A DNA stretch of 64,000 bases from Massilia sp. KIM. GTDB lineage: Bacteria > Pseudomonadota > Gammaproteobacteria > Burkholderiales > Burkholderiaceae_D. The position numbers and the translations under genes are program-made. The notes under the pieces are model-generated. The model did not search any database. It was given only the letters and a program-made list of their open reading frames with translations, and was not told the origin of the DNA. The stretch covers positions 2,480,001 to 2,544,000 of the forward strand of contig NZ_MVAD01000001.1 of NCBI RefSeq assembly GCF_002007115.1, in the 5' to 3' direction. Positions 44,409 to 53,553 of the stretch are shown here, piece by piece. Within the stretch, counting starts at the first letter, position 1; each line of letters starts with the position of its first letter.

Positions 44409-45782
44409 ATGCAACGCCCGCTCGATGCCGACCCTGCCTACACCGCGCCGCCGGTGCTGACCGTCACCGCCCTCAACCAGCAGGTGGCCCGCCTGCTCGA
44501 ACGCAGTTTCCCCCTGGTCTGGATCGGCGGCGAGATCTCCAACTTCACGCGCGCCAGTTCCGGCCATTGGTATTTCACGCTCAAGGACGACGCCGCCCAG
44601 GTGCGCGCCGTGATGTTCCGCAGCCGCGCCCAGATGGCGGGCTTCACCCCGCGCGAAGGCGACAAGGTCGAGGTGCGCGCCCTGGTCACGCTCTACGGCG
44701 CGCGCGGCGACTACCAGATCAATGTCGAGGCGATCCGCCGCGCCGGCGTCGGCCAGCTCTACGAGGCCTTCCTGCGCCTGAAGGAAAAGCTGGCGGCCCA
44801 GGGCCTGTTCGACCCGGAGCGCAAGCGCGCCCTGCCGCTCTTCCCGCGCACCATCGGCATCGTCACGAGTCCCCAGGCGGCCGCCCTGCGCGACGTGCTG
44901 ACCGCCCTGCGCCGCCGCGCGCCCCACGTGAAGGTGGTGCTCTACCCGGCGCCCGTGCAGGGCCAGTTCGCGGCCGACAAGATCGCCGAGGCCATCATGA
45001 CCGCCTCGCGCCGCGCCCACACCCAGGGCGAGGCCGACGTCCTGATCGTCTGCCGCGGCGGCGGCTCGATCGAGGACCTGTGGTGCTTCAACGAGGAATG
45101 CGTGGCGCGCGCCATCGCCGCCTGCAGCATTCCGGTGATCTCGGGCGTGGGCCACGAGACCGACTTCACCATCGCCGACTTCGCCGCCGACGTGCGCGCC
45201 GCCACCCCGACCGCCGCCGCCGAGCTGGCCGCCACGCCGCGCGCCGACTGGATGGCCTCGCTCTCGGCCGACGCCACCGACCTGCGCCGCGCCATGCGCC
45301 GCAGCCTGTCCGACGCCGGCCAGGGCCTGGACGGCCTGAGCCGCCGACTGCTCAGCCCTGTCGAGCGCATCGGCCACCAGCGCCTCAGGCTGCTGGCCCT
45401 GGCCACCGCCATGGGTCACGCGGCCCAGGCGCCGCTCAACCGCCAGTCGCTGGTGCTGGCCCAGCTGCGCCAGCGCTGGTCGCGCCACCGCCCCGACATG
45501 GGCGCGCTGCGCGCCCGGCTGCTGGCCGACGGGCGCCATCTGAACGCGAGCCTGTGCAGCCAGGTCAAACAGCGGCGCGACCGCCTGGAGGCCCTGGCGG
45601 CCCAGCTCGAACTGCTGAACCCGCAGCGCACGCTGGAGCGCGGCTATGCCATCGTGCGCGACGGCAAGGGACAGGTGCTGCGCGACCCGGCCGCCATCCA
45701 TGCGCGCGACACCCTCACCGTGCGGCTGGCCGCCGGCAGCGCCGAAATCGCCGTGGCCAGCGTCCAGAGCGTGCTCGAGTGA
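44409..45782 (+). CDS. xseA: Exodeoxyribonuclease VII large subunit
   Basis: 457 residues. An OB-fold N-terminal domain ([37 protein letters not shown]) precedes the catalytic domain with [36 protein letters not shown] and [19 protein letters not shown] coiled-coil region and the C-terminal [13 protein letters not shown] follow. It forms exonuclease VII with XseB, which is not encoded here. I use the ATG at 44409, where homology starts; an upstream ATG at 44352 would add 19 unrelated residues. No strong ribosome binding site is visible. The module array ends about 140 bases upstream. Confidence 0.94.
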   Translation: MQRPLDADPAYTAPPVLTVTALNQQVARLLERSFPLVWIGGEISNFTRASSGHWYFTLKDDAAQVRAVMFRSRAQMAGFTPREGDKVEVRALVTLYGARGDYQINVEAIRRAGVGQLYEAFLRLKEKLAAQGLFDPERKRALPLFPRTIGIVTSPQAAALRDVLTALRRRAPHVKVVLYPAPVQGQFAADKIAEAIMTASRRAHTQGEADVLIVCRGGGSIEDLWCFNEECVARAIAACSIPVISGVGHETDFTIADFAADVRAATPTAAAELAATPRADWMASLSADATDLRRAMRRSLSDAGQGLDGLSRRLLSPVERIGHQRLRLLALATAMGHAAQAPLNRQSLVLAQLRQRWSRHRPDMGALRARLLADGRHLNASLCSQVKQRRDRLEALAAQLELLNPQRTLERGYAIVRDGKGQVLRDPAAIHARDTLTVRLAAGSAEIAVASVQSVLE

Positions 45783-45885
45783 GCAGCCGCGTTTCAGAAG
45801 CCATTTATGCAACATTGCGCCAACCGGTTTAGAATAAGCGCCGCTTCGGAACAAACCCGTTTCCAATCACGAAAAGGAATAGAAC

Positions 45886-46464
45886 ATGGAACATACCCTG
45901 CCGCCGCTGCCGTATGCCAAGGACGCCCTCCAGCCGCACATCTCGGCCGAGACCCTGGAATATCACCACGGTAAGCACCACCAGACCTATGTGACCAATC
46001 TGAACAACCTGATCAAGGGCACCGAGTACGAAAACATGTCCCTGGAAGAGATCATCAAGAAATCTTCCGGCGGCCTGTTCAACAACTCGGCCCAGGTCTG
46101 GAACCACACCTTCTTCTGGAACTGCATGTCGCCGAACGGCGGCGGCGCGCCGACCGGCAAGGTGGCCGACGCCATCAACGCCAAGTGGGGCTCGTTCGAC
46201 AAGTTCAAGGAAGAGTTCAACAAGGCCGCGCTGGGCAACTTCGGCTCGGGCTGGACCTGGCTGGTGCAGAAGACCGACGGCAGCGTCGACATCGTCAACA
46301 CCTCGAACGCCGGCACCCCGCTGACCACCTCGGACAAGCCGCTGCTGACCGCCGACGTCTGGGAGCACGCCTACTACATCGACTACCGCAACGCCCGCGC
46401 CAAGTTCCTGGAAGCGTTCTGGAACGTCGCAAACTGGGACTTCGTGAACCAGAACGCGGCCTGA
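45886..46464 (+). CDS. sodB: Superoxide dismutase, iron type
   Basis: 192 residues. Metal ligands H27, H74, D157 and H161 are all present ([24 protein letters not shown]). Gln at 70 (NNSAQVWNH) and the [10 protein letters not shown] segment favour the iron form over manganese. It is cytoplasmic, with no signal peptide. AAGGA precedes the ATG and a clear terminator follows. It lies about 100 bases after xseA on the same strand, probably with its own promoter. Confidence 0.96.
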   Translation: MEHTLPPLPYAKDALQPHISAETLEYHHGKHHQTYVTNLNNLIKGTEYENMSLEEIIKKSSGGLFNNSAQVWNHTFFWNCMSPNGGGAPTGKVADAINAKWGSFDKFKEEFNKAALGNFGSGWTWLVQKTDGSVDIVNTSNAGTPLTTSDKPLLTADVWEHAYYIDYRNARAKFLEAFWNVANWDFVNQNAA

Positions 46465-46501
46465 ATCGCCGCCTGACGCCTCCCGGGGCGTCAACGCTTG
46501 C

Positions 46502-46532
46502 AACGGCCCGCCGGACGCGGGCCGTTTTATTT
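46502..46532 (+). terminator. Rho-independent terminator after sodB
   Basis: AACGGCCCGC pairs with GCGGGCCGTT around CGGAC and is followed by TTATTT, 38 bases past the sodB stop. Confidence 0.88.
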
Positions 46533-46727
46533 GGCAGCCCGTGCGCTGGTGGATGTGGCATCCGACATTGCCGCCGCCGCACCTCCCCTCCGCTGCCGCT
46601 GCCGCCGCACGCGGCGCCACCGGCTAAAGATGATTTGTCACAACATGTATTGAAATGTCACCCCCTTGTGGAGGTTGTGATTTTTCATATCCGCTCGCAT
46701 ACAATGCCAGACCAAGGAGAATTTTGT

Positions 46728-47414
46728 ATGTACCGAGTGATGTTGGTGGAAGACGACGCGCGCTTGGCCGAGCTCGTCACAGAATACCTGTCCGGCTACG
46801 AGTTTTCGGTCGACCTGGTCACCCGCGGCGACGCGGCGCTGGAGCGCTTCAAGGAGATCAGTCCGGACGTGGTGGTGCTCGACCTGATGCTGCCCGGGCT
46901 GGACGGCATGGTGGTGTGCCGCCAGATCCGCGACATGTCGGACGTGCCCATTCTCATCCTGACCGCGCGCGAGGATTCCTACGACGAGGTCTCGGGGCTG
47001 GAGCAAGGGGCGGACGACTTCGTCAATAAGCCGGTCCAGCCGCGCGTGCTGCTGGCGCGCCTGCGCGCGCTGCTGCGCCGCACCCAGGCCAAGACCGGCG
47101 CCGACAGCCGCGTGCTGCAATTCGGCGCGCTGCGCATCGTCACCTCGGACCGCAGCGTGATCTGGCGCGGCCAGCCCTGCGTGCTGTCGAACACCGAATA
47201 CAAGCTGCTGCTGGTGCTGGCCGAAGCTGCCGGCCGCGTGCTCTCGCGCGACGCCCTGCTCAAGAAGATGCGCGGCATCGAGTTCGACGGGCTGGACCGC
47301 AGCATCGACAACTGCATCTCCAAGCTGCGTCGCAAGTTCGATGATGCGGATTCGGAGAAGATCAAGACGGTCTGGGGCGAAGGCTACCTGTTTTCGCCGT
47401 CGGCCTGGAATTAA
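46728..47414 (+). CDS. OmpR-family response regulator (RstA-like)
   Basis: 228 residues. The receiver (1-118) has MLVEDD, phosphoacceptor VVVLDLMLPGLDG, a TARED segment and VNKPVQP; the winged-helix domain (about 130-228) has LSNTEYKLLLVLAEAAGRVLSRDALLKKMRG and a final WGEGYLFSP. The sequence is closest in style to RstA. AAGGAGA lies seven bases before the ATG at 46728. The upstream gap contains TACAAT at 46700 as a likely -10. No kinase follows; the probable partner, an RstB-like kinase, starts at 50974 after three minus-strand genes. Confidence 0.92.
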   Translation: MYRVMLVEDDARLAELVTEYLSGYEFSVDLVTRGDAALERFKEISPDVVVLDLMLPGLDGMVVCRQIRDMSDVPILILTAREDSYDEVSGLEQGADDFVNKPVQPRVLLARLRALLRRTQAKTGADSRVLQFGALRIVTSDRSVIWRGQPCVLSNTEYKLLLVLAEAAGRVLSRDALLKKMRGIEFDGLDRSIDNCISKLRRKFDDADSEKIKTVWGEGYLFSPSAWN

Positions 47415-47460
47415 AGGGCGAAGGCCTGGGTGCCGGCTGCGCGCAGGCTGGGCGCGAGCT

Positions 47461-47585
47461 GCACGTAGGCTCCGCGCACGACTGCACCTAGGCTCCGCGC
47501 ACGACTGCACCTAGGCTCCGCGCACGACTGCACACAGGCTCCGCGCAAGACTGCACGTAGGCCGCGTGCAGGCTGCACGCAGGCC
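47461..47585. repeat. Minisatellite, 23-bp unit
   Basis: Five head-to-tail copies of a 23-bp unit, consensus GCACCTAGGCTCCGCGCACG plus ACT, start at 47461, 47484, 47507, 47530 and 47553 (last 22 bp), with a partial sixth. The second and third are identical. It lies between the RstA-like gene and a 110-bp inverted-repeat element 33 bases further on. The gap 47415-47824 has no gene. Confidence 0.92.
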
Positions 47586-47617
47586 GACACACCAGCACCT
47601 TAGTCACGTACCCTTTG

Positions 47618-47727
47618 AACGTCATTCCGGCGAAGGCCGGAATCCAAGTTTGCTTGCGCACCCACTAACGTTTAACGTGGACGGGACGCAGAGAAACTTG
47701 GATTCCGGCCTTCGCCGGAATGACGTT
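47618..47727. repeat. 110-bp inverted-repeat element (MITE/REP-like), copy 2
   Basis: Perfect 34-base inverted ends (47618-47651 and 47694-47727) read AACGTCATTCCGGCGAAGGC onward and enclose 42 bases. Each arm contains the inner palindrome TTCCGGCGAAGGCCGGAA. Size and arm sequence match the element at 36863-36971, differing mainly in CCGG/CCCGGG core length. No coding capacity. Confidence 0.92.
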
Positions 47728-47824
47728 TTAATGCCAACAATAGAATGATGTGCGTGGCCATCAGGCCGTGGGACCAGCGGGCCATGGGGCTAGCGGGCCA
47801 GGTTCGCGGCGAGCGCCGCGTGTC

Positions 47825-48529
47825 TTACTCGAACACCGGCACGATCGCCAGCGGCGCGTTGTACGCGATCACCTGCGCCTTCTCCCCCCCGCCGAAACGG
47901 AAGTTCACCACCGGGAAATCATCCTCCAGATCCCCCGCGAAGGCCGGCCCGCGCGTCACCGGGAGCGCCTGCTCGGCGCCGTCCGCGCGGCGCAGCTTGG
48001 CCGACGCCTCCATGCCCTTCTTCGCGAACACGAAGCGCACCCCGACGCACTGGCGCCCGCGCGCACGCGGATCGACGTAGCCGGCATAGCCCAGCGCCTG
48101 CTCGCAGGCGGCGCGCAGTTCGGTCACTTCATAGGCGCCGTCGGCCTGGGGCGTGATCGAGACCCGCGGGCGGATCGTGAAGCCGCCCAGGCGCCGGTTC
48201 GGCGCCAGCACGGCGTTCTCGTCATAGGCGGCTTTCAGCAGCGGCAAGGCGCCTCGCCCGGTCGCGTCCAGCGGCAGGTTGGCCTGCACGCTCTTGCCGC
48301 TCAGGACCAGCTGCACGCCCTCGCCCAGCGCGCCCTTCTCTTTCGGGACCACGCCCAGGTGGTTCTGCAACAGGTTCTTGGCGCCGCCGTATTTATCGAA
48401 CAGCACCATGGCGCGGTAGGCGTCGCGATAACTCACCCATTCACCGGCGGCCGGCTGCGACTGCGCCACGGCCAGACCGGCCGGGAACAGCAGACAGACG
48501 CAGGCGGCGATGTGAGCGGGACGCATCAT
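47825..48529 (-). CDS. Secreted protein of unknown function
   Basis: 234 residues. The signal peptide covers about 1-23 (AACVCLLFPAGLAVAQ). The mature part starts GEWVSYRDAYRAMVLFDKYGG and contains a repeated mixed alpha/beta pattern with two Cys (RAACEQALGY and RGRQCVGVR) that could form a disulfide. I recognise no catalytic motif. Its ATG shares a base with the stop of the MipA/OmpV-like gene, so the two are probably cotranslated and may act together at the envelope. Confidence 0.8.
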   Translation of the reverse strand: MMRPAHIAACVCLLFPAGLAVAQSQPAAGEWVSYRDAYRAMVLFDKYGGAKNLLQNHLGVVPKEKGALGEGVQLVLSGKSVQANLPLDATGRGALPLLKAAYDENAVLAPNRRLGGFTIRPRVSITPQADGAYEVTELRAACEQALGYAGYVDPRARGRQCVGVRFVFAKKGMEASAKLRRADGAEQALPVTRGPAFAGDLEDDFPVVNFRFGGGEKAQVIAYNAPLAIVPVFE

Positions 48530-49380
48530 CAGAACCGGTAGGCAAGCGCGGTCGAAACCGTGACGTTGGTGGGCCGCTCGACGAGCGGGCTGCGGCGGGC
48601 GTCGCCGGTCAGGCGCAGGGCCTGGACATTGGTGGTCAGCATCCAGGATGGGCTCAGGGCCCAATTCCAGCGCGCGCCGATGCGCACGTCCTTCAGGCCG
48701 CTGCCAGGCTGGTACACGGGATTGCCGCTGGAGCGGGATTGATCGAGAGTCACGCCAAAATACGATTCGTTATACGCCCGGTTCACCAGGGTCGCGTTGA
48801 TACTGAACGACAAGGTATGGTGAGGCGCCACTTCCAGCGCCAGGCGCTGCAGGCCGAGCTGCAACTGGGCGCCGTCGTGGTCCTTGCCGGCGCCATACAG
48901 CGCGCTGCTGGTCAGCCGCCACTGGGGCGACAGATAGAGATTGAGGAAGCCGCCGCCCTGCAGGCGCGCGCCGATGTCGGGCATGCCGGCCAGGCGGTTG
49001 GTGCTGCGCACGCGCAGCAGCTCGGGCACCGCGGTCGGCAGCAGCGAAAAATCGCCGACCTCGCCCAGCCCGCCGCCAGTGCCGGATTCGTCGCGGCTGG
49101 CGTGCACGCTCAGCAAAGGACCGTACTCGAGGGTCGGGCGCTGCGACAGATGCATGCCGGCGCTCATCCCGGAAACGAAAACGCCGTTGCTCCATTGGAT
49201 CTGAAGCACCGGCAATGCTTTCACTTCCTTGCTTTTCGCCCCTTCGTATCTCGGCGCCCATACCGCGCCCAGGCCCGCGTACATGTCGCGCGAGCCGTCA
49301 GGCATCGGATTAGTGGTCGGCGTCTGCGCGCTCGCTGCGCCGCCCGCGACTGCCAGGACCAGGACGAAAAGCTGTTTCAT
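48529..49380 (-). CDS. MipA/OmpV family outer-membrane protein
   Basis: 283 residues. The signal peptide is about 1-18 (LFVLVLAVAGGAASA). The mature protein starts with an AGLGAVWAPRYEGAKSKEVKALP block typical of MipA/OmpV, followed by alternating beta strands and a C-terminal LAYRF ending in Phe, as expected for a barrel. MipA proteins scaffold murein hydrolases in E. coli; OmpV homologues are surface antigens. The role here is unknown. It is coupled to the secreted protein gene downstream. Confidence 0.88.
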   Translation of the reverse strand: MKQLFVLVLAVAGGAASAQTPTTNPMPDGSRDMYAGLGAVWAPRYEGAKSKEVKALPVLQIQWSNGVFVSGMSAGMHLSQRPTLEYGPLLSVHASRDESGTGGGLGEVGDFSLLPTAVPELLRVRSTNRLAGMPDIGARLQGGGFLNLYLSPQWRLTSSALYGAGKDHDGAQLQLGLQRLALEVAPHHTLSFSINATLVNRAYNESYFGVTLDQSRSSGNPVYQPGSGLKDVRIGARWNWALSPSWMLTTNVQALRLTGDARRSPLVERPTNVTVSTALAYRF

Positions 49381-49446
49381 GTCGATTTCATGGAGAGTTC
49401 GATGAGCCGGTATTTTACGTCGAGCAAGCCGAACTCTCCCAACTAG

Positions 49447-50670
49447 TTACTGCAAGATACGGATCTCGCTGGCGAACTCCACCGGAGCCTCGCTGCGTTC
49501 CACCGCGATCAGGTGCGCCGGGTAGTTCAGCGCCTGGCCGCAGAACACGTTCGGCCCCGGCCGGGTGTCGACATGGCGCACCAGGATGCGCTGCGGCGAC
49601 ATGGCCACCCGGTCGATGCCGGTGCCGTGGCAGGTGGTCGGCTGGGCGCCGAGGAAGACCCCGATCACCATCTGGGTGGCGAAGTCGACCGCGGGCGCCT
49701 TGGCCTCCGCGCCCGCATGTTCCGCCCACAGCTGCTCCCAGGCGGCGGCGTCGCGCACCACCACGTCGCGCGGGGCGGCGATGCGCGAACGGTTGGTCGC
49801 GTCCAGGGTCCGGAAGGAATGGAAGCCCGACTGCACGCGCAGGAACTCGACCTTGGCGTCCAGCTTGTCGATCACGACCAGCTGGGCCGGCTGGGTCACC
49901 ACCGGCAGGCAGATCGCCACCGGCGTGATGTCGCGGATCTCGTATTCGACCACGATGCGGCCGTCCAGCGCGCCGACGCGCAGGATCGATGTGTCCCAGC
50001 AGCCGCTGTTGTGCTCGCCGCTGAAGACGCCGACCACCATCTGCTTCGAGAAGTCGACCTCCGGGGCGGGAGCCGGATTGCGGCCGGCGCTGTGCTCGGC
50101 CCACAGGGCGCTCCAGGCGGCGGCGTCGGTGACGACCACCTGGCGCGCTTCCTTGACGCCCGAGAAGCTTTCCCGGATCAGCGGGCGGAAGGCGATGGCC
50201 TCGCCCGACTTCGGCAGGAAACGGATCTGCTCGACCTTGCGACCGGTGCCCAGGTCGTCCTTGTCGAGGTTGTTGCGGATGGTCTCGAACAGGTTGCGCG
50301 CGCTCTCGTCGGCGCAGGTGGTGCGCGGGCCGGCGATGCTGTCGCCCGCTTCGCACAGCACCGCCCCGGGGGTGGCGCCCATGAGGCTCAGACCCCAGGA
50401 AGCGTCGGCGCAATTGCCGGCGCGGTCCCAGACCACGTATTTGCTGTCGACCATGAACAGGCGGTTGCGCTGATCGGTGCAGACGCCGTCCTGGGCCAGC
50501 TTGATGAACTCCGAGGCCACCGGGACGCCGCCGTTCGGCTCGCCGACCGCGATTCCCTGGCCGGCCTGGCGGCTGACCGTCGCGCCACCCTCGCTGCCGC
50601 CGCCGCCGCAAGCGGCCAGCATGGTGCCGGCGAGCAGGCCGGCAGCCACAACCTGTACGAACTTGCTCAT
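49447..50670 (-). CDS. Lipoprotein with two PrcB-like domains
   Basis: 407 residues. The lipobox is LAAC with the lipid-bearing C21, followed by a Gly-rich linker. Two related domains are visible. Residues 178-268 run VVVTDAAAWSALWAEH, VDFSKQMVVGVFSGE, PAQLVVID; residues 303-392 run VVVRDAAAWEQLWAEH, VDFATQMVIGVFLGA, PAHLIAVE. This is an internal duplication and resembles the PrcB C-terminal domain. Each copy has a Cys pair. Residues 50-160 are unassigned. The missing Asp2-type sorting residue suggests outer-membrane placement. An orphan intrinsic terminator lies upstream of its start. Function unknown. Confidence 0.82.
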   Translation of the reverse strand: MSKFVQVVAAGLLAGTMLAACGGGGSEGGATVSRQAGQGIAVGEPNGGVPVASEFIKLAQDGVCTDQRNRLFMVDSKYVVWDRAGNCADASWGLSLMGATPGAVLCEAGDSIAGPRTTCADESARNLFETIRNNLDKDDLGTGRKVEQIRFLPKSGEAIAFRPLIRESFSGVKEARQVVVTDAAAWSALWAEHSAGRNPAPAPEVDFSKQMVVGVFSGEHNSGCWDTSILRVGALDGRIVVEYEIRDITPVAICLPVVTQPAQLVVIDKLDAKVEFLRVQSGFHSFRTLDATNRSRIAAPRDVVVRDAAAWEQLWAEHAGAEAKAPAVDFATQMVIGVFLGAQPTTCHGTGIDRVAMSPQRILVRHVDTRPGPNVFCGQALNYPAHLIAVERSEAPVEFASEIRILQ

Positions 50671-50750
50671 TGCTCTCTCCGACTCGGGGCGCGTTCGCCG
50701 CGCCTGCGTTGTGAGGTCCGGACGGGATGCCCCGTTCGTCCCTTCTGAAT

Positions 50751-50784
50751 AAAAAAACCCACCGACACTCGCGCATCAGGTGGG
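50751..50784 (-). terminator. Intrinsic terminator upstream of the PrcB-like lipoprotein gene
   Basis: On the minus strand CCCACC and GGTGGG enclose 15 bases and are followed by seven T. It lies 81 bases upstream of the lipoprotein ATG, and no minus-strand gene precedes it, so it may be an attenuator in the leader or the end of a small RNA. The gap 50671-50973 also has TACAAT at 50906 on the plus strand, a possible -10 for the kinase gene. Confidence 0.75.
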
Positions 50785-50973
50785 CAAACGGAAAACCTAC
50801 TCCTGATGAAACGCCATGTTAAAAGTTCTCCACTATTCATTCCCCCTCGGAATGTCGAGGATTTGTCATCAATTTGTAAGTCGCCCGCAGGCTCAATTGC
50901 CCCTGTACAATGCCGGGCGAAGGAGATCGACGGACTTGGCAGCGTTTCCACCCACACAGCGCAGGACGACACC

Positions 50974-52293
50974 GTGAACCGGATATTTTTCCGCTTCTTC
51001 GTGCTCGTCATGCTCTCGATCACGGCCGCGACCTTCGTCATCTATTTCGCCTTCAGCCGCCTGTTCGGCGACCCGCTGGACGACATCGCCCGGCGCCAGG
51101 CCGCGGCCCAGATCTTCCTGATCGAGCAGTATGTGGACAAGGCCCCGGCCGACGAGTGGCTGGCGCGCCTGAACAACGTGCGCCTGGTGTCCGAGGTGCG
51201 CTACGACCTGGTGCCGCTCGAGCAGGCCAGGCAGCAGGTCGGCGGCGCCCGCCGCGCCGCCCTCGACCGCGGCGAGATCGTGCTGGACCCGGCCAACAAG
51301 ACCCTGTACCGGCGCGTCGACCTCGAAGGGGAACGCTACATCGGCAGCCACGAGGAGGTGCTGGTCGCGCACAACCTGCCGATCGACATCGGGCAGGCGC
51401 TCAAGATGGAAGCGCTGCGCTACATCATCGTGGCGGTGGCCCTCCTGGTGCCGATCGCGCTGTGGTCGCGCTCCCACTGGCAGGGGCTGCAGGCCCTGTC
51501 CGGCATGGCCGACGAGTTCGGCAGCGGCAAGCTGTCGGTGCGCGCCCACATGAAGCCCTCGGCCAGCATCTATCCGCTGGCCGAGCGCATCAACCACATG
51601 GCGGGGCGTATCGAAGACCTGATGGAATCCCAGCGCAGCCTGCTGCATTCGGTCTCGCACGAGCTGCGCACCCCGATCGCCCGCCTCGAATTCGCGCTCG
51701 AACTGCTGGACGCGCGCGCCAAGGACCCCGACCTGCACAAGCGCATCGCCGCCATGGAAGGTGACCTGGCCGAACTCAACAACCTGGTCAACGAACTGCT
51801 CGATATGAGCAAGCTGGACAGCGCGCGCTCGCTCCAGGTCGCCACCCTGGACCTGCACGCCCTGCTGCAGGAATGCTGCGCCGCCCTGCCGCACGCGGCG
51901 GCGCGCCTGGATTGCGAGTTCGCGCAAGGCCTGGGCGAGGTCGAGGCCGACGGCCGCCTGCTGGGCCGGGCGATCGGCAACCTGCTGCGCAACGCGCAGA
52001 AGTACGCGGCCGGCCGCATCCTGCTCTCGGCGCGCCGTGCACAAGACGCGATCGAGATCGCCGTCGAGGACGACGGCCCCGGCATTCCAGAGGACGAGCG
52101 CGAGAAGATCTTCGATCCCTTCTACCGCCTCGACCGCAGCCGCGACCGCGCCACCGGCGGCTTCGGGCTCGGCCTGTCGATCGCGCGCAAGGCGGTCGTC
52201 CTGCACGGCGGCAGCCTGCGCGCCGAAGCCTCCACGGGCCTGGGCGGGGCGCGCTTCGTGATCGCCCTGCCGCTCGCCACCGATGGCGAATAA
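50974..52293 (+). CDS. Sensor histidine kinase (RstB-like)
   Basis: 439 residues. There is one N-terminal membrane helix (8-30), a periplasmic domain (~31-150), a second helix (~152-172), HAMP, HisKA with the phosphorylated His in LLHSVSHELRTPIARLEFALELLDA, and HATPase_c with NLLRNAQKY, DDGPGIPEDE and GGFGLGLSIARK. The layout and sequence resemble RstB, matching the RstA-like regulator at 46.7 kb. The start is a GTG at 50974 whose GTGA overlaps the stop of a possible 13-codon upstream frame beginning with a TTG at 50935 behind AAGGAGA. AGGA seven bases before the GTG could also serve. Confidence 0.9.
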   Translation: MNRIFFRFFVLVMLSITAATFVIYFAFSRLFGDPLDDIARRQAAAQIFLIEQYVDKAPADEWLARLNNVRLVSEVRYDLVPLEQARQQVGGARRAALDRGEIVLDPANKTLYRRVDLEGERYIGSHEEVLVAHNLPIDIGQALKMEALRYIIVAVALLVPIALWSRSHWQGLQALSGMADEFGSGKLSVRAHMKPSASIYPLAERINHMAGRIEDLMESQRSLLHSVSHELRTPIARLEFALELLDARAKDPDLHKRIAAMEGDLAELNNLVNELLDMSKLDSARSLQVATLDLHALLQECCAALPHAAARLDCEFAQGLGEVEADGRLLGRAIGNLLRNAQKYAAGRILLSARRAQDAIEIAVEDDGPGIPEDEREKIFDPFYRLDRSRDRATGGFGLGLSIARKAVVLHGGSLRAEASTGLGGARFVIALPLATDGE

Positions 52294-52316
52294 ATAAACA
52301 AAATCGTTTACTTATT
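52289..52316. promoter_or_regulatory. Operator-like palindrome upstream of the MFS gene
   Basis: AATAAATAAAC (52289-52299) and GTTTACTTATT (52306-52316) are inverted arms with one mismatch around AAAATC. It overlaps the kinase stop and ends 25 bases before the MFS ATG. The second gene of the pair encodes a regulator, so autoregulation is plausible. Confidence 0.6.
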
Positions 52317-52341
52317 GTCGCGTCCGGGTTAGGCTGGTGCC

Positions 52342-53553
52342 ATGAACGATCGCCTGCTCATCGCCACCCTGTGCGGCCTGGGATTGCTGTCCACCACCGG
52401 CGCCTCCCTGGCCTATCCGCTGCTCGCGCCCCTGTTCGCCGACGGCGGCAGCAATGGCCTGAACAGCTTCCTCGGCCTGCCGCCCAAGCTCCTGCTCGGC
52501 ATCGCGCTGATGGTCAACCCGGTCGGCCTGCTGATCGGCAGCGCCGTGCTGGGGCCGCTCTCGGACGGCTTCGGCCGCCGCCGCGCCCTGCTCACGACCA
52601 CCATCGGCGCGGCGCTCGGCCACGTCCTGACCGCGGCGGCCCTGGTCTCGGAATCCTATCTGCTGTTCCTGGGCGCGCGCTTCTTTACCGGTCTGCTCGA
52701 AGGCAATGGCGCGGTGATGCGGGCCATCGTCATCGAACGCATCCCCGGTCCCTTGCGCAACCACGCCCTGTCCTGGCTGAACGGCGCCTTCCACCTCGGC
52801 TGGCTGGTCGGTCCGCTGCTGGCCGGCTTTTCGATGGGCGGCGGCATCACCCTGCCCTTCTACGTGGCGGCCGGCGCCCTGCTGCTGGGCTCGTCCTGCG
52901 TGGCCGCCAGCCTGCCAGCCACGGCGGTCGCGCCGGGCACGGACAGCTGGTGGGCGGTGGCGCGCCGGCGCCACGCCTTCACCCTCCTCGGCCACCTGCC
53001 GCTGCGCACCCTGTTCACGGTCCATTTCGCCTACGCCTGCGGGGTCGCCTCGCTCTACGAATTCTTCCCGCTCTGGCTGGTGGACGTGGGCGGCTACGAC
53101 GCCCGCGAGATCGCCCTGGTGAACATGGGCATGTGCGCGCTGATGACTTCGGCCGCCCTGTTCGCCGGCCGCGCCAGCGAACGCGAGGGCCGCCGCCGCG
53201 CCGCCCTGTACGCGGCGGTGGCGGCCGCCGCCATCCTCTGCCTGGGCTTCGGCAACCTGGTCCTGGGAATCATGGCCATCATCGCCTTCGGCGTGCCGCA
53301 CGCCTACTACAACGCGGCCTTGCAGACGTGGTCGGCCGACCAGTTCGCCCACCACGGCCAGGGCAGCGTGATGGCCCTGCTCTCGACCACCTTCTGCCTG
53401 GCCAACATCGTCATGGCCCTGGTGGGCGCGGTGCTGACCCTGATCGACACACGGGTGGTGCTGGTGCTGGGCGGCGTGCTGGCTGCATGGGCCGCGTTCG
53501 CGCTGCGCAACTGGAGCCTGGCCAGCGCCCACCCCGGCATGGAGGGCCGATGA
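52342..53553 (+). CDS. Major facilitator superfamily transporter
   Basis: 403 residues with twelve predicted membrane helices. The loop 2-3 signature GPLSDGFGRRRALL matches the MFS motif GxLaDrxGrkkxl. The halves are joined by a cytoplasmic loop near ARRRHAFTLLGHLPL. The substrate cannot be inferred. It is preceded by an AT-rich palindrome and followed, with a four-base ATGA overlap, by a SufR-like regulator gene. That coupling suggests a regulated efflux function. Confidence 0.9.
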   Translation: MNDRLLIATLCGLGLLSTTGASLAYPLLAPLFADGGSNGLNSFLGLPPKLLLGIALMVNPVGLLIGSAVLGPLSDGFGRRRALLTTTIGAALGHVLTAAALVSESYLLFLGARFFTGLLEGNGAVMRAIVIERIPGPLRNHALSWLNGAFHLGWLVGPLLAGFSMGGGITLPFYVAAGALLLGSSCVAASLPATAVAPGTDSWWAVARRRHAFTLLGHLPLRTLFTVHFAYACGVASLYEFFPLWLVDVGGYDAREIALVNMGMCALMTSAALFAGRASEREGRRRAALYAAVAAAAILCLGFGNLVLGIMAIIAFGVPHAYYNAALQTWSADQFAHHGQGSVMALLSTTFCLANIVMALVGAVLTLIDTRVVLVLGGVLAAWAAFALRNWSLASAHPGMEGR

